Shown one piece after another: positions 35,234-46,375 of a stretch of DNA of 64,000 bases. The notes beneath the pieces were generated by a model that was not told the origin of the DNA, searched no databases, and worked only from the letters and a program-made list of their open reading frames with translations. The stretch is taken from positions 62,001 to 126,000 of the forward strand of contig NZ_SCOU01000001.1 of the NCBI RefSeq assembly GCF_005502435.1. The letters run 5' to 3'. Origin of the DNA: Methylobacillus flagellatus (GTDB lineage Bacteria; Pseudomonadota; Gammaproteobacteria; Burkholderiales; Methylophilaceae). Position 1 is the first letter of the stretch; each line of letters begins with the position of its first letter. The position numbers and the translations under genes were made by a program.

Positions 35234-37828
35234 TCAGAAGCGGGTGTTGAGTTCCTCACGCAGTAAGGCCATGGTTTCGTCACTGAGCCGCTGGCCGTTT
35301 TTCCCGGTGATCAGGAAGGTGTCTTCCGCCCGGTTGCCCAGCGTATTCACTTTGGCGGTCAGCAAGTGCACATCGTGTTGCAGGAACAGGTGGGCGATCT
35401 GCGACAGCAGGCCTGGCCGGTCGCCCACCACGATATCCAGCGTATGGTTGGCACTGCTGCCATCGCCACGGATGTCGATGCTGGAGTTGATCGGCATGTG
35501 TTTGACCTGCCGGCTCAGACGTCCCTGTAGTGGGCCCTCCACCGGTGTGGTGGCCTGCAGGCGCTGTGTCAGCTCGTATTCGATGTAGTTGAGCAGGTCG
35601 CGGTAACGTACGTTCTTGTCGTTCGGGTTCAAGACCAGGAAGCTGTCCAGCGCATAGCCGTGACGCGTGGTGTGTACCTTGGCTTCCAGGATGCTGTAAC
35701 CGATGCGTTCGAAGAAGCCGCAGATGCGCGCGAACAGGTCATCGCGGTCCAGTGTGTAGATCATGGTCTGGATGCCATCGCCACCCGGACTGAGCCGCGC
35801 ACGCACGATAGGCTCGCCGCTCTTCAGGTGTGCCAGCAGCAAACGGCTGTGCCAGGCGATCTCAGTGCTGTCATGACGCAGAAAATAACTTTTGCCCAGT
35901 TGTTCCCACAGTGGCTGATAGGCGGCAGGCATGACCCCGTAATGACTGAGGATGGACTGCGCTTTTTGCTGACGGGCGGTGACTTCGGCGTCCAAGGACT
36001 GCTGGCTGCCACGCAGCAGGCGCTGCGCTGCGACGAACAATTGTTCCAGTAACTTGGCTTTCCAGGCGTTCCATACCTTGGGGCTGGTGCCGCGTATATC
36101 GGCCACGGTGAGCAGGTAGAGCGCGACCAGGCGGCGCTCGCTGCCCATGCGACGGGCAAAGCCTTCCACGACGGCCGGGTCGGACAAATCCGACTTCTGT
36201 GCCACGCTGGACATCACTAGATGCATGTCGACCAGCCAGGCCACCAGTTCGCTATCGTCGCGTGACAGTCCATGCAGACGGCAGAAACGGCGTGCATCGA
36301 CGGCACCCAGGGTGGAGTGATCGCCACCGCGTCCCTTGGCGATGTCGTGGAACAGGGCACCCAGATAGAGCAGGTGAGGCGCGTCGAACTGGCTGAACAG
36401 CTGGCTGCACAAGGGGAATTCATGCGCGAATTCGGGCATCACGTAGCGGCGCAGGTTGCACAGCACATTGAGGATGTGTTCATCCACGGTGTAGACATGG
36501 AACAGGTCGTGCTGCATCTGGCCGATGATGCGCCCGAAGGCCGGGATATAGCGCCCGAGGATGCCGTAACGGTTCATCAATGTCAGCGCATGCGTGACAC
36601 CGCTGGGTTGCTGCAGGATCTGCAGGAACAGGGCTTTATGCTCGGCCTGCTGACGGAATTCGCGGTTCACCAGATTCTTCACGCGGTGCAGCGTACGCAG
36701 CAGGCTGGCACTGAAGCCAGTCACGCCGGGATGCTGCAGCAACAAAAAGCATTCCAGGATGGCGGCGGGCCGGCGCTGCAAAAGGCTATATGAACGCAAT
36801 TCCAGCAGGCCGTTGTGCGACTGGAACTGGTCATTGATGACCAGCATTTCATGCTGCTTGGGATCAAGGCGCTCATGCAGCAGCTGCAGCAGGATCTCGT
36901 TGATGAGGATCACGAACTTGGCACTGCGGTAGAACTGATACATCAGCTGTTCGCTGGCACGTCGCCGTTTGCTGGTGACATGGCCCAGCGCCCGCGCCAT
37001 GTCATTCTGGAAGTCGAACACCAACCTGTCTTCGCGGCGATTGGCCAGATAATGCAGGCGTATGCGCAGCATTTGCAGATGCCGTTCGTGGCGGCGGATC
37101 AGGCTGCCTTCCTGTTTGCTGATCAGGCCATGCTCTACCAGCGCGCCCCAGCTTGCGCCCAGGTTCTGGCTGCGTGCGATCCACAGGATGGTTTGCAGAT
37201 CGCGCAGACCGCCCGGACTTTCTTTGATGTTAGGCTCAAGGTTGTAAGCGGTGTCGTTGAAGCGGGCATGGCGCTGTTGCTGTTCCAGCATCTTGGCAGC
37301 GAAGAACGGTTGCGGGTCTGCTTGGGTGGCAGCACAGAATTGCCGATAGCGGCCAGCCTTGCCACACAGCAGGCGCGCCTCCAGCATATTGGTCTGCACG
37401 GTGGGGTCTTTGCGCGCTTCTTCCACGCATTCGCTCAGGCTGCGTACGCTGTGCCCCACCGCCAGGCCCACGTCCCACAACAGTCCGATCAGATTTTCCA
37501 GCGCCAGATTGACGCTGTCATCGGCATCGTCCGGTAGCAGGATCAGCAGGTCTACATCCGAATACGGGAACAGCTCGCCACGGCCATAACCGCCCACGGC
37601 GATCAGACAAAGCTCGGCTTGCATGCCGGATTGCTGCCAGATGTCGCGCAGCAGCTGATCGACCAGCTTGCAGTGTTGGCGTAGCAAGTTTGCTGTGCTG
37701 CCCGATTGTTCGAAAGCCGCGCGCAAGGCCGCCTGACCGGCTTGCAAGCGCGTGCGCCAGGCCTTGGCTGTCAGCATCTGCGTATCGCGTGCGTGCTCGC
37801 GTTGCGCGGACATGCGGGTGCCAGACAT
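35234..37828 (-). CDS. glnD: bifunctional uridylyltransferase / uridylyl-removing enzyme of PII
   Basis: 864 residues from the ATG at 37828, the usual size. N-terminal nucleotidyltransferase (VGGYGRGELFPYSDVDLLIL with the G-S...D-x-D catalytic set), the GlnD-specific helical domain, the HD phosphohydrolase (LGALFHDIAKGRGGDHSTLG), and two C-terminal ACT domains (residue ~690-864) that sense glutamine. It uridylylates and deuridylylates PII, the nitrogen signal. The frame is open to 37933, inside map; the ATG at 37828 follows the map stop by eight bases, so map and glnD are co-transcribed. Confidence 0.95.
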   Translation of the reverse strand: MSGTRMSAQREHARDTQMLTAKAWRTRLQAGQAALRAAFEQSGSTANLLRQHCKLVDQLLRDIWQQSGMQAELCLIAVGGYGRGELFPYSDVDLLILLPDDADDSVNLALENLIGLLWDVGLAVGHSVRSLSECVEEARKDPTVQTNMLEARLLCGKAGRYRQFCAATQADPQPFFAAKMLEQQQRHARFNDTAYNLEPNIKESPGGLRDLQTILWIARSQNLGASWGALVEHGLISKQEGSLIRRHERHLQMLRIRLHYLANRREDRLVFDFQNDMARALGHVTSKRRRASEQLMYQFYRSAKFVILINEILLQLLHERLDPKQHEMLVINDQFQSHNGLLELRSYSLLQRRPAAILECFLLLQHPGVTGFSASLLRTLHRVKNLVNREFRQQAEHKALFLQILQQPSGVTHALTLMNRYGILGRYIPAFGRIIGQMQHDLFHVYTVDEHILNVLCNLRRYVMPEFAHEFPLCSQLFSQFDAPHLLYLGALFHDIAKGRGGDHSTLGAVDARRFCRLHGLSRDDSELVAWLVDMHLVMSSVAQKSDLSDPAVVEGFARRMGSERRLVALYLLTVADIRGTSPKVWNAWKAKLLEQLFVAAQRLLRGSQQSLDAEVTARQQKAQSILSHYGVMPAAYQPLWEQLGKSYFLRHDSTEIAWHSRLLLAHLKSGEPIVRARLSPGGDGIQTMIYTLDRDDLFARICGFFERIGYSILEAKVHTTRHGYALDSFLVLNPNDKNVRYRDLLNYIEYELTQRLQATTPVEGPLQGRLSRQVKHMPINSSIDIRGDGSSANHTLDIVVGDRPGLLSQIAHLFLQHDVHLLTAKVNTLGNRAEDTFLITGKNGQRLSDETMALLREELNTRF

Positions 37829-37836
37829 GCTGATAC

Positions 37837-38643
37837 TTAACTTGCCTGAATGATGGATGGGATGGCGGGTGAGCCAGCGGACACGGTCAACACTTCGTAG
37901 CCGTCTTCCGTGACCAGCACCGTGTGCTCCCATTGCGCAGACAGGCTATGGTCCTTGGTGACGATGGTCCAGCCGTCGTTGAGCTGTTTGATGTCACGAC
38001 GTCCGGCATTGATCATGGGCTCGATGGTGAAGATCATGCCAGCCTGCAGCTTGAGCCCGGTGCCGGGGCGGCCATAATGCAGCACTTGCGGATCTTCATG
38101 GAATTTCTTGCCTATGCCATGACCGCAGAACTCGCGCACGACACTGAAGCCGCTCTTTTCGGCATACACCTGAATGGCATGGCCGATGTCGCCCAGTGTG
38201 GCGCCTGGCTTGACCTTGGCGATCCCTAGCCACATGCATTCATAGGTGATCTCGCACAAGCGCTTGGCCTGGATGGATGGTTCGCCGACGAAGAACATAC
38301 GGCTGGTGTCACCGTGGTAGCCGTCCTTGATCACGGTGATGTCGAGATTGACGATATCACCCTGCTTCAACACCTTTTCGCCGGGCACGCCATGGCAGAT
38401 CTGATGGTTCACCGAAGCGCAGATGGACTTGGGGTAGGGTGTATGGCCGGGTGGTGCGTAATTGAGCGGTGCCGGGATGGTCTTCTGCACATTGACGATA
38501 TAGTCGTGGCAGAGCTGGTCGAGTTTTTCGGTGGTCACGCCCGGTTGGACATAGGGCGTGATGTAATCCAGTACTTCGGAGGCGAGTCGGCCGGCGACGC
38601 GCATTTTTTCGATATCGGTTTGATTTTTGATGGAGATTGCCAT
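37837..38643 (-). CDS. map: methionine aminopeptidase, type I
   Basis: 268 residues. Removes the initiator methionine from nascent proteins. The five metal ligands are visible: D in IVNLDITVIKDG and HGDTSRMF, H in FCGHGIGKKFHEDP, E in MIFTIEPMINAG, and E in QWEHTVLVTEDG. Start is the ATG at 38643 (MAISIKNQTDIEKMR); five more codons are open upstream but do not fit the family. Divergent from rpsB, as in many proteobacteria, and upstream of glnD on the same strand. Confidence 0.95.
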   Translation of the reverse strand: MAISIKNQTDIEKMRVAGRLASEVLDYITPYVQPGVTTEKLDQLCHDYIVNVQKTIPAPLNYAPPGHTPYPKSICASVNHQICHGVPGEKVLKQGDIVNLDITVIKDGYHGDTSRMFFVGEPSIQAKRLCEITYECMWLGIAKVKPGATLGDIGHAIQVYAEKSGFSVVREFCGHGIGKKFHEDPQVLHYGRPGTGLKLQAGMIFTIEPMINAGRRDIKQLNDGWTIVTKDHSLSAQWEHTVLVTEDGYEVLTVSAGSPAIPSIIQAS

Positions 38644-38782
38644 AGTGATCAGCAGCATGGCCGGACAGGAAGCGGCGCCGTAAGGGGTATGCCGATGACC
38701 TGCCGCGACCGAGGTTTTCCTTGAGTCCAGACAGGCGCTTATGGTAGCATACGCCGCCGCTCAAAAAGGGCGGTAATTCGCA

Positions 38783-38832
38783 CGCATCCCCGCTCAAGGG
38801 TGTCTGGTTCGCCAGATGTTGTTGGGGATGCG
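38783..38832 (+). promoter_or_regulatory. rpsB 5' leader hairpin, candidate S2 autoregulation site
   Basis: CGCATCCCC (38783-38791) pairs with GGGGATGCG (38824-38832), enclosing the inner hairpin TCTGG-TTCG-CCAGA (38803-38816). A weak promoter (TTGAGT, 18 bases, TAGCAT at 38721-38750) lies just upstream. Ribosomal protein S2 represses its own operon through the rpsB leader in gammaproteobacteria; a similar role here is inferred from position and structure. Confidence 0.55.
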
Positions 38833-38861
38833 GAAGTCATAACCCGAGACTGGAGATTAAT

Positions 38862-39611
38862 ATGTCCGTAACCATGCGTCAAATGCTGGAAGCCGGTGTG
38901 CATTTCGGCCACCAAACCCGATACTGGAACCCGAAAATGGCCCCCTACATTTTCGGCGACCGCAACAAGATTCATATCGTCAACCTGGAAAAGACCCTGC
39001 CGCTGTTTGAGGATGCCCTCAAGTATGTGCGTCAGCTGGCCTCCAACAAGGGCCGTATCCTGTTCGTTGGCACCAAGCGCCAGGCCCGTGACATCGTCAA
39101 GGAAGAAGCCAGCCGTGCCGGTTGTGCTTACGTCAACCATCGTTGGCTGGGCGGCATGCTGACCAACTTCAAGACGGTCAAGCAATCCATCAAGCGTCTG
39201 AATGACTACGAAGTCATGATGCAGGACGGCACCCTGGAAAAGTTCGGCAAAAAAGAAGCCCTGGGCTACAAGCGCGAAGTTGAGAAGCTGCAGCGCTCCA
39301 TCGGCGGCATCAAGGAAATGGGCGGCCTGCCTGACGCCATCTTCATCATTGACGTGGGCCACGAGAGCGGCGCAGTGAATGAAGCTGCCAAGCTGGGTAT
39401 CCCGGTCATCGGCGTTGTCGATACCAATAACTCCCCGGACGGCATCACCTACGTCGTTCCTGGTAACGATGACTCCAGCCGCGCCATCCGTCTGTACGCC
39501 CGTGGTATCGCTGATGCGGTGCTGGAAGGCCGTAGCAGCGTTTTGGCTGACATCATCAAATCTTCTACCGAAGAAGAGTTCGTTGAAGTCGAAGAGGTTG
39601 CAGCAGAGTAA
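38862..39611 (+). CDS. rpsB: 30S ribosomal protein S2
   Basis: 249 residues. Motifs [53 protein letters not shown] and [12 protein letters not shown] in the conserved order. TGGAGA stands seven bases before the ATG. First gene of the conserved rpsB-tsf-pyrH-frr cluster; a terminator follows before tsf, so tsf is probably expressed by partial read-through. Confidence 0.98.
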   Translation: MSVTMRQMLEAGVHFGHQTRYWNPKMAPYIFGDRNKIHIVNLEKTLPLFEDALKYVRQLASNKGRILFVGTKRQARDIVKEEASRAGCAYVNHRWLGGMLTNFKTVKQSIKRLNDYEVMMQDGTLEKFGKKEALGYKREVEKLQRSIGGIKEMGGLPDAIFIIDVGHESGAVNEAAKLGIPVIGVVDTNNSPDGITYVVPGNDDSSRAIRLYARGIADAVLEGRSSVLADIIKSSTEEEFVEVEEVAAE

Positions 39612-39624
39612 GCATCTGCCTGAA

Positions 39625-39648
39625 AAAGGGGCGTGAGCCCCTTTTTTT
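39625..39648 (+). terminator. terminator/attenuator between rpsB and tsf
   Basis: GGGGC, loop GTGA, GCCCC with upstream A-tract and seven T residues downstream. An attenuating terminator at this position is common in rpsB-tsf operons. Confidence 0.85.
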
Positions 39649-39736
39649 ATTCCCTGTTTTTATTTCCCCGTGTTACCGGTCGTGGTGAGCAGATTGCTGT
39701 GACCGGCATTCAACAGATCAGATTAAGGAGTGAGCA

Positions 39737-40612
39737 ATGGCTGAAATTACCGCATCCATGGTGAAAGAGCTGCGTGAGCGTACCGATGCACCCATGATGG
39801 ATTGCAAAAAGGCGCTGACCGAAGCTGAAGGCGACATGACGCGTGCAGAAGAGATCCTGCGTGTGCGTTTCGGCAACAAGGCCAGCAAGGCTGCAGGCCG
39901 TGTCGCTGCTGAAGGTAGCGTAGGCATCAGCATCAGCGCAGACGGCAAGACTGGCGCCATGGTGGAAGTCAACTCTGAAACCGACTTCTGTGCCAAGAAC
40001 GAAGAGTTCCTGGCATTCGCACGTGATCTGGCGACCGTGATCGCAGAAAAGCAGCCTGCGGATATCGCCGCTGCCGCTGCACTGCCACTGCGTGACAGCA
40101 CCGTTGAAGACGTGCGTGCACAACTGGTAGGCAAGATCGGCGAGAACATCACGCCACGCCGTTTCGTTGCGCTGCAAGCGCAAGGCAAGCTGGCCAGCTA
40201 TGTACACGGTGGCAAGATCGGTGTGCTGGTTGACCTGGTGGGTGGCGATGAAGCACTGGCCAAGGACGTCGCGATGCACATCGCGGCCGCCAAGCCCAAG
40301 TCGCTGGATGCCAGCGGTGTCGATCAGGCCCTGATCGAAGCCGAGCGCCGCGTCGCCATCGAGAAGGCCAAGGAAGCCGGCAAGCCGGAAGCCATGCTGG
40401 AAAAGATCGCCGACGGCACCGTGCAGAAGTTCCTGAAGGAAGTGACGCTGCTGAGCCAGCCTTTCGTCAAGGACGACAAGGTCACCATCGAGCAACTGCT
40501 GAAGTCCGCTGGCGCCAGCGTGGCTTCGTTCACCATGTACGTGGTGGGTGAGGGCATCGAAAAAGTGGTGACCGACTTCGCGGCTGAAGTAGCTGCTGCT
40601 GCCAAGGTGTAA
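39737..40612 (+). CDS. tsf: translation elongation factor Ts
   Basis: 291 residues. Nucleotide-exchange factor for EF-Tu. N-terminal UBA-like module with [19 protein letters not shown], followed by the core EF-Tu contact segment [30 protein letters not shown] precedes the ATG. Second gene of the rpsB cluster. Confidence 0.98.
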   Translation: MAEITASMVKELRERTDAPMMDCKKALTEAEGDMTRAEEILRVRFGNKASKAAGRVAAEGSVGISISADGKTGAMVEVNSETDFCAKNEEFLAFARDLATVIAEKQPADIAAAAALPLRDSTVEDVRAQLVGKIGENITPRRFVALQAQGKLASYVHGGKIGVLVDLVGGDEALAKDVAMHIAAAKPKSLDASGVDQALIEAERRVAIEKAKEAGKPEAMLEKIADGTVQKFLKEVTLLSQPFVKDDKVTIEQLLKSAGASVASFTMYVVGEGIEKVVTDFAAEVAAAAKV

Positions 40613-40743
40613 GCTGGTTTCAATACCCGCTATGCAATAACAGCGGCTTCGAACGTCGAAAGAAAAACGCCTGAATCGGGCTTTGTTGCCTCGATTTTCC
40701 GGGTTGGACTTTGCAGGCTGAAGCCCGCTGCAACAAAGTGATG

Positions 40744-40785
40744 AAAAACGTGGATTGCCGTTTATAATGGCATCCACGTTTTTTT
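40744..40785 (+). terminator. terminator after tsf with an embedded TATAAT
   Basis: AACGTGGATTGCC (40747-40759) pairs with GGCATCCACGTT (40769-40780), one bulged T, then a T-run to 40785. The loop contains TATAAT at 40762-40767, a perfect -10 hexamer placed to start transcription just ahead of pyrH, though no good -35 is seen. The site may both end tsf transcripts and start pyrH ones. Confidence 0.7.
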
Positions 40786-40808
40786 ACGACGAATCGCACA
40801 GGAATTTC

Positions 40809-41537
40809 ATGACCGTGACTGCATCAATACCGGCCTACAAACGTATCCTGCTCAAGCTCTCCGGCGAAGCCCTGATGGGGGATGACAGTTATGGCATCAA
40901 CCGCGCCACCATCACCCGTATTGTGGCTGAGATCAAGGAAGTCGTCGATCTGGGTGTGCAGGTCGGGGTGGTCATCGGCGGCGGCAATATCTTCCGCGGT
41001 GTCGCACCTGCAGCAGAAGGCATGGATAGGGCTACGGCCGATTACATGGGCATGCTGGCCACAGTGATGAACGCGCTGGCACTGCAGGACGCCATGCGTC
41101 ATATCGGGCTCAAGGCGCGTGTACAGTCCGCGCTCAATATCGAGCAAGTGGCCGAACCTTACATCCGTGGCAAGGCGATCCGTTACCTGGAAGAAGGCCG
41201 CGTGGTGATCTTCGGTGCCGGTACCGGCAACCCGTTCTTCACCACGGATACGGCCGCGGCCTTGCGTGGCATGGAGATCAATGCCGAGATCGTGCTCAAG
41301 GCCACCAAGGTGGACGGTGTATACACCGATGACCCGAAGACCAACCCTGAAGCGATGCGCTACGCCACGTTGACCTTCGACGAAGCCATCATCAAGAACC
41401 TCAAAGTGATGGATGCCACTGCGCTCACGCTGTGCCGTGACCAGAAGCTGCCCATTTCCGTATTCAGTATTTTCAAGCAAGGTGCGCTGCGGCGTGTGGT
41501 GATGGGTGAGGATGAAGGCACCCGCGTCACCCCCTGA
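40809..41537 (+). CDS. pyrH: uridylate kinase
   Basis: 242 residues. Phosphorylates UMP to [22 protein letters not shown] at the N-terminus, [33 protein letters not shown] and [16 protein letters not shown] are all family signatures. AGGAATTTC precedes the ATG at 40809; an upstream frame opening at 40755 lies inside the tsf terminator and is not used. Confidence 0.96.
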   Translation: MTVTASIPAYKRILLKLSGEALMGDDSYGINRATITRIVAEIKEVVDLGVQVGVVIGGGNIFRGVAPAAEGMDRATADYMGMLATVMNALALQDAMRHIGLKARVQSALNIEQVAEPYIRGKAIRYLEEGRVVIFGAGTGNPFFTTDTAAALRGMEINAEIVLKATKVDGVYTDDPKTNPEAMRYATLTFDEAIIKNLKVMDATALTLCRDQKLPISVFSIFKQGALRRVVMGEDEGTRVTP

Positions 41538-41563
41538 GTCACCTGCCAAGCAAGGAGAAATCA

Positions 41564-42121
41564 ATGATCAATGACATCAAGAAGAACGCCGAGCTGCGTA
41601 TGCAGAAATCGCTGGAAGCGCTCAAGAACGACCTGGCCAAGATCCGTACCGGCCGCGCCCACGCCGGCCTGCTGGACCACGTGATGGTGGAATATTACGG
41701 TTCCATGGTGGCCGTCAACCAAGTGGCCAATGTCAATCTGGGCGATGCGCGTACCATCAATGTGCAGCCGTACGAAAAGAACATGATGGGCAAGGTCGAG
41801 AAAGCCATCCGCGATAGCGATCTGGGCCTGAACCCGGCCACCAATGGCGACATCATCCGTGTGCCCATGCCCATGCTGACTGAAGAGCGTCGTCGTGAAT
41901 TGACCAAAGTGGTCAAGACCGAGGGCGAAGCCGCCAAAGTGGCTATCCGCAATCAGCGCCGTGATGCCAACGATGCCTTGAAGAAACTGGTCAAGGATAA
42001 AGAGGCCAGCGAAGACGACGAGCGCCGTGCACAGGATGATGTGCAGAAGCTGACCGATCGTTACGTGGCTGAAGTTGACAAGATGTTGCAAGTGAAAGAA
42101 ACGGAACTGATGGCGGTATAA
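41564..42121 (+). CDS. frr: ribosome recycling factor
   Basis: 185 residues, exactly the family length. Splits post-termination ribosomes with EF-G. Motifs [40 protein letters not shown] and [32 protein letters not shown] lies before the ATG. Follows pyrH by 26 bases. Confidence 0.98.
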   Translation: MINDIKKNAELRMQKSLEALKNDLAKIRTGRAHAGLLDHVMVEYYGSMVAVNQVANVNLGDARTINVQPYEKNMMGKVEKAIRDSDLGLNPATNGDIIRVPMPMLTEERRRELTKVVKTEGEAAKVAIRNQRRDANDALKKLVKDKEASEDDERRAQDDVQKLTDRYVAEVDKMLQVKETELMAV

Positions 42122-42162
42122 GCCGTCCTCCAGCATTCGTCTCTTCTTTTCCGGAGCCCTGA

Positions 42163-42924
42163 TTGGCGATATTTTCCAGCTCCACCCAGACAGTCCCCAC
42201 TACTGCCGCCACGCCCAGACACATTGCCATCATCATGGATGGCAATGGCCGCTGGGCCAAGAAGCGTTTGCTGCCACGCATCGCCGGGCACAAGCGCGGC
42301 ATGGACGCGGTGCGCGACATCGTCAAGCATGCCGCCACGCGCGGTGTGGACTATCTGACCCTGTTCGCTTTCAGTAGCGAAAACTGGCGACGTCCGGCCG
42401 ATGAAGTGAGCTTTTTGCTCGGTTTGTTCGTGGAGGCGCTTAAATACGAAGTCAGCAAGCTGCATGACAACGGCATACGCCTGATCATGATCGGTGACCG
42501 TTCCCGTTTCGATGCGGCGCTGCGCGAGCAGATCATGGCGGCCGAAGTGTTGACGGCAGCCAACACCGGCCTGACGCTGACCATCGCCGTCAACTACGGT
42601 GGCCGCTGGGATGTGATGCAGGCCATGCAGCGCTTGCTGGCCGAGCAGGGCGCCCAGTCTGCAGATCTTGACGAGCAGGCACTGGCCTCCTATCTTTCCA
42701 TGGCCTACGCGCCCGAACCCGATCTTTTCATCCGTACCGGCGGCGAACAACGCATCAGCAACTTCCTGTTGTGGCAGCTGGCTTATACTGAGCTTTATTT
42801 CACTGATACGCTCTGGCCCGATTTCAATGCCGCAGCGCTGGATCTGGCGATCACCTCCTACCAGCAGCGCGAGCGTCGCTTTGGTCGAACCAGCGATCAA
42901 CTTACCTCTGAGGTCCCTTCCTAG
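42163..42924 (+). CDS. uppS: undecaprenyl diphosphate synthase (cis-prenyltransferase)
   Basis: 253 residues. Condenses isopentenyl units onto farnesyl diphosphate to make the C55 carrier for peptidoglycan and surface glycans. [20 protein letters not shown] holds the catalytic aspartate; [16 protein letters not shown] and [19 protein letters not shown] are diagnostic. The start is an unusual TTG at 42163 with GGAG at a spacing of six; no ATG or GTG occurs before the catalytic motif. Start codon weakness may limit synthesis. Confidence 0.95.
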   Translation: MAIFSSSTQTVPTTAATPRHIAIIMDGNGRWAKKRLLPRIAGHKRGMDAVRDIVKHAATRGVDYLTLFAFSSENWRRPADEVSFLLGLFVEALKYEVSKLHDNGIRLIMIGDRSRFDAALREQIMAAEVLTAANTGLTLTIAVNYGGRWDVMQAMQRLLAEQGAQSADLDEQALASYLSMAYAPEPDLFIRTGGEQRISNFLLWQLAYTELYFTDTLWPDFNAAALDLAITSYQQRERRFGRTSDQLTSEVPS

Positions 42925-42927
42925 ATT

Positions 42928-43773
42928 ATGTTCAAAGCACGTGTATTGACCTCACTCTTGTTAGTGCCGGTGTTTGTTTTGACCTTGTTCATGCTGCCTT
43001 ATCAATACTGGGCCGCGCTGATGCTGGGCATCGCCAGTATCGCGGCCTATGAATGGGGTGGCATGACCGGCATGGGCAAGCTGGCACGCCATGTGTACTG
43101 GTTGCTGACACTGGTGACTGGTCTGTTGCTGGTGTTTGCCGCTGACTGGCATCTGGTGGAGGTGAACTGGCTGGTGCAGATGCAGCAGTGGATGACGTTC
43201 TGGGGGATATTGGTAGGCAGTCTGTTCTGGTTGCTGATCGCCCCGGCCTGGCTGGCGACCCGTCACCATTTCCGTCATCCTTTGTTCATGGCCCTGATCG
43301 GCTGGCTGGTGCTGCTGCCGATGTGGCTTGCCATGTTGAGTCTGCATACGGTCAGCCCTTGGCTTGTGTTCGGTCTGCTGTTGACCGTATGGATCGCTGA
43401 CAGCGCGGCCTATTTTGTGGGCAAGCGTTTCGGCAAACGCAAACTGGCACCCAAGATCAGCCCCGGAAAAACTTGGGAAGGCGTGCTGGGCGCATGGCTT
43501 GCCGTGACGATCTATGCTTCCCTGCTGTGTTATCTGGTGCCATTCGACTGGTGGCTGGTGCCCATGCTGTGGGGCGTGACCGTGTTGAGTATCATCGGCG
43601 ACCTGTTGGAATCCCTGATCAAACGTCAGGCGGAACTCAAGGACAGTGGTGGTTTGTTGCCCGGACACGGCGGGGTGCTGGACCGTATCGATGGCCTGAC
43701 TTCCAGCCTGCCGCTGGCGGCCTTGTTCATCTATTTCCCGCTGTACATGTCCGTGCTGGACACCTATGTCTGA
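42928..43773 (+). CDS. cdsA: phosphatidate cytidylyltransferase
   Basis: 281 residues, about eight membrane helices. Makes CDP-diacylglycerol from phosphatidate and CTP. The C-terminal signature is complete: [19 protein letters not shown] and [15 protein letters not shown]. It begins three bases after the uppS stop and overlaps dxr by eight bases. Confidence 0.96.
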   Translation: MFKARVLTSLLLVPVFVLTLFMLPYQYWAALMLGIASIAAYEWGGMTGMGKLARHVYWLLTLVTGLLLVFAADWHLVEVNWLVQMQQWMTFWGILVGSLFWLLIAPAWLATRHHFRHPLFMALIGWLVLLPMWLAMLSLHTVSPWLVFGLLLTVWIADSAAYFVGKRFGKRKLAPKISPGKTWEGVLGAWLAVTIYASLLCYLVPFDWWLVPMLWGVTVLSIIGDLLESLIKRQAELKDSGGLLPGHGGVLDRIDGLTSSLPLAALFIYFPLYMSVLDTYV

Positions 43774-45007
43774 CCATCTGTCTGGCGCGGTGTCCAAGGC
43801 TACGCCACGCGTGCAGCAGGTCACCATTCTGGGCGCCACCGGCACCATAGGTCAGCAGACACTGGACGTGATCGCGCGCCATCCAGACCGGTTCAGCGTC
43901 TATGCGCTGAGTGCTCATGCCCGTGTAGATGCCTTGTTTGAGCAATGTGTGCGTTTTCAGCCACGTTATGCGGTGATGCTGGATGCGGATGCCGCCGAGC
44001 GCTTGCAGCAGAAGTTGCAGGCTTCCGGGCAAGTTACGCAGGTGCTGCAGGGCGTGGCCGCCATGGAGCAGATCGCCTCGGACCCGCAAGTAGATACCGT
44101 GATGGCCGCCATCGTCGGTGCCGCGGGTCTGCGCCCGGCGCTTGCCGCCGCACGCAGCGGCAAGCGCATCCTGCTGGCCAATAAAGAAACACTGGTGATG
44201 GCAGGCCATCTGTTCATGCAGGCAGTGGAGCAGGGCGGTGCGACCTTACTGCCTATCGACAGCGAGCACAATGCGGTATTCCAGGTCATGCCGGCCGGGC
44301 GCCGTGGCGATCTGGCCACGTCAGGCATACGCCGCATCCTGCTGACCGCTTCAGGCGGGCCGTTCCGCAAGCTGGACCGGCAGGCCTTGCAATCCGTGAC
44401 AACGGCGCAAGCCTTGCACCATCCCAACTGGGTGATGGGCCCCAAGATCACCATCGATTCTGCCACGCTCATGAACAAAGGTCTGGAAGTGATCGAGGCG
44501 CACTGGCTATTCGCAGCGACCCCGGACCAGATTGATGTGGTGGTGCATCCGCAGAGCGTGATCCATTCCATGGTGGAATACATAGATGGCTCGGTACTGG
44601 CGCAACTGGGTAACCCAGACATGCGCACGCCGATCGCCTATGCGCTGGGATATCCGGAGCGACTGGAGAGCGGAGTCGCCGCGCTGGACCTGTTCAAGAT
44701 CGGTCATTTTGATTTTGAAGCGCCTGATCTGCAGCGTTTCCCTTGTCTGCGGCTCGCCTATGAAGCACTGCGGGCAGGCGGTAGCGCCTCGACGGTGCTG
44801 AACGCGGCCAATGAGGTGGCCGTGGCCGCCTACCTGGCCCAGGACATCGGCTTCATGGATATTCCGCGTCTCATCGAGCAGGTGCTTGCGCAAACGGCAC
44901 TGATACAGGCTGATACTCTGGCTGAGCTGGAAGCGGTGGATGCCCAGGCGCGTCACGATGCCCACGCCTGGATGGCGCGTCAGAACTTGAAAAGGTGCGC
45001 TTCATGA
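43766..45007 (+). CDS. dxr: 1-deoxy-D-xylulose 5-phosphate reductoisomerase
   Basis: 413 residues. Second step of the MEP isoprenoid pathway, NADPH-dependent. Motifs [20 protein letters not shown] (nucleotide fold), [16 protein letters not shown] (metal ligands D and E), [20 protein letters not shown] and [17 protein letters not shown]. The N-terminus has about 17 residues before the domain because the ATG overlaps the cdsA end; this is normal for betaproteobacteria. Confidence 0.96.
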   Translation: MSDHLSGAVSKATPRVQQVTILGATGTIGQQTLDVIARHPDRFSVYALSAHARVDALFEQCVRFQPRYAVMLDADAAERLQQKLQASGQVTQVLQGVAAMEQIASDPQVDTVMAAIVGAAGLRPALAAARSGKRILLANKETLVMAGHLFMQAVEQGGATLLPIDSEHNAVFQVMPAGRRGDLATSGIRRILLTASGGPFRKLDRQALQSVTTAQALHHPNWVMGPKITIDSATLMNKGLEVIEAHWLFAATPDQIDVVVHPQSVIHSMVEYIDGSVLAQLGNPDMRTPIAYALGYPERLESGVAALDLFKIGHFDFEAPDLQRFPCLRLAYEALRAGGSASTVLNAANEVAVAAYLAQDIGFMDIPRLIEQVLAQTALIQADTLAELEAVDAQARHDAHAWMARQNLKRCAS

Positions 45008-46368
45008 TCACCTTGCTGGCCTTTGTGGTGACGCTGGGCATACTCATCACCGTGCATGAGTATGGGCACTTTCAGGTGGCGCGCTGGTGTGGCGTCAAGG
45101 TGCTGCGCTTCTCCATCGGGTTTGGTAAGCCTTTGTGGCGTCGCCGGTTCGGCCCGGACCAGACCGAATTCGTGCTGGCTGCGATCCCGCTGGGCGGGTA
45201 TGTCAAGATGCTGGGAGAGCGCGAGACCGAGGACGATCCTGCCATGACCGCAGCCGAGGAAGCGCGTGCCTTCCACCGCCAGTCGGTGTGGAAACGCATC
45301 GCCATCGTGTCGGCAGGTCCGGCAGCCAATCTGCTGCTGGCGATCCTGATCTACTGGCTGTTGTTCATGCATGGCGTGACGGGTATCAAGCCTCTGATCG
45401 AGCAGCCCTTGCCGGATACGCCCGCCGCAGTGGCGGGAATCAAGCAGGGAGAGCTGGTCCTGGCAGTGGATGCCGAGCCGGTACAAACCTGGCAGGACGT
45501 GCGCTGGATGCTGTTGCAGAAAGCGCTCAAGCATCCGCAAGTGACCCTTGAAACCCGCGATGACAGCGGACAGCGCTATCAGCGCCGTGTGACCTTGTCC
45601 GGTATTTCCGAGCAGGACATCGAAGGCGATCTGCTGCACTCACTGGGTTTGCAGCCTTTACGGCCTATCGTGCCGGCGCGTGTGGGCATGGTGGTCGATG
45701 GTGGTGCTGCGCAGCAGGCGGACTTGCGTCCTGGTGATCTGATCACGCAAGTGAACAAGGTCAATATCTACAGCTGGCAGGAACTGGTCGAACGCGTGCA
45801 GGGCAGCCCGGGGCGTGCACTGACCCTGGATCTGCTGCGTGATAGCCGCACTATGCAAGTGCAGGTCTTGCCGGAGGTGGTGGAACTGCAGGGCCGTGCT
45901 ATCGGCCGCATCGGTGCGGCGAATGCAGCCGATGGCAGCGAGCAGCAGTATCTGGTTGAAACCCGCTATGCGCCATTCCCTGCATTGCTGAGTGCGGTGG
46001 CCAAAACCTGGGAAACGGCGCTGTTCAGTTTGAAAATGCTGGCAAGCATGCTGACCGGAGATGTGTCCTGGAAGGGCATCAGTGGACCGATCACCATTGC
46101 CGATTATGCTGGTCAAAGCGCCCAGGTCGGTTGGAAGTCGTTCATCGGTTTCCTGGCGTTGGTCAGTATCAGCTTGGGTGTGCTCAACCTGCTGCCCGTG
46201 CCTGTACTGGATGGTGGGCATTTGTTGTATTATACCGTTGAGATTGTGAAGGGTAGCCCTGTGTCCGAAGCAGTGATGGCGATCGGCCAGCGTTTGGGCA
46301 TATTGCTGCTGGGTTCGCTTATGGTGCTTGCCTTCTACAATGACATTAATAGATTGGTAACAGGCTAA
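45004..46368 (+). CDS. rseP: RIP-type zinc protease RseP
   Basis: 454 residues. Inner-membrane site-2 protease acting on anti-sigma factors. HExxH in [15 protein letters not shown], two PDZ domains ([20 protein letters not shown] and [20 protein letters not shown] regions), and the third metal ligand in [15 protein letters not shown] choose the ATG at 45004, which forms an ATGA overlap with the dxr stop; a GTG at 44995 is also in frame. Next to bamA, in the usual order. Confidence 0.95.
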   Translation: MITLLAFVVTLGILITVHEYGHFQVARWCGVKVLRFSIGFGKPLWRRRFGPDQTEFVLAAIPLGGYVKMLGERETEDDPAMTAAEEARAFHRQSVWKRIAIVSAGPAANLLLAILIYWLLFMHGVTGIKPLIEQPLPDTPAAVAGIKQGELVLAVDAEPVQTWQDVRWMLLQKALKHPQVTLETRDDSGQRYQRRVTLSGISEQDIEGDLLHSLGLQPLRPIVPARVGMVVDGGAAQQADLRPGDLITQVNKVNIYSWQELVERVQGSPGRALTLDLLRDSRTMQVQVLPEVVELQGRAIGRIGAANAADGSEQQYLVETRYAPFPALLSAVAKTWETALFSLKMLASMLTGDVSWKGISGPITIADYAGQSAQVGWKSFIGFLALVSISLGVLNLLPVPVLDGGHLLYYTVEIVKGSPVSEAVMAIGQRLGILLLGSLMVLAFYNDINRLVTG

Positions 46369-46375
46369 ACTGAAT

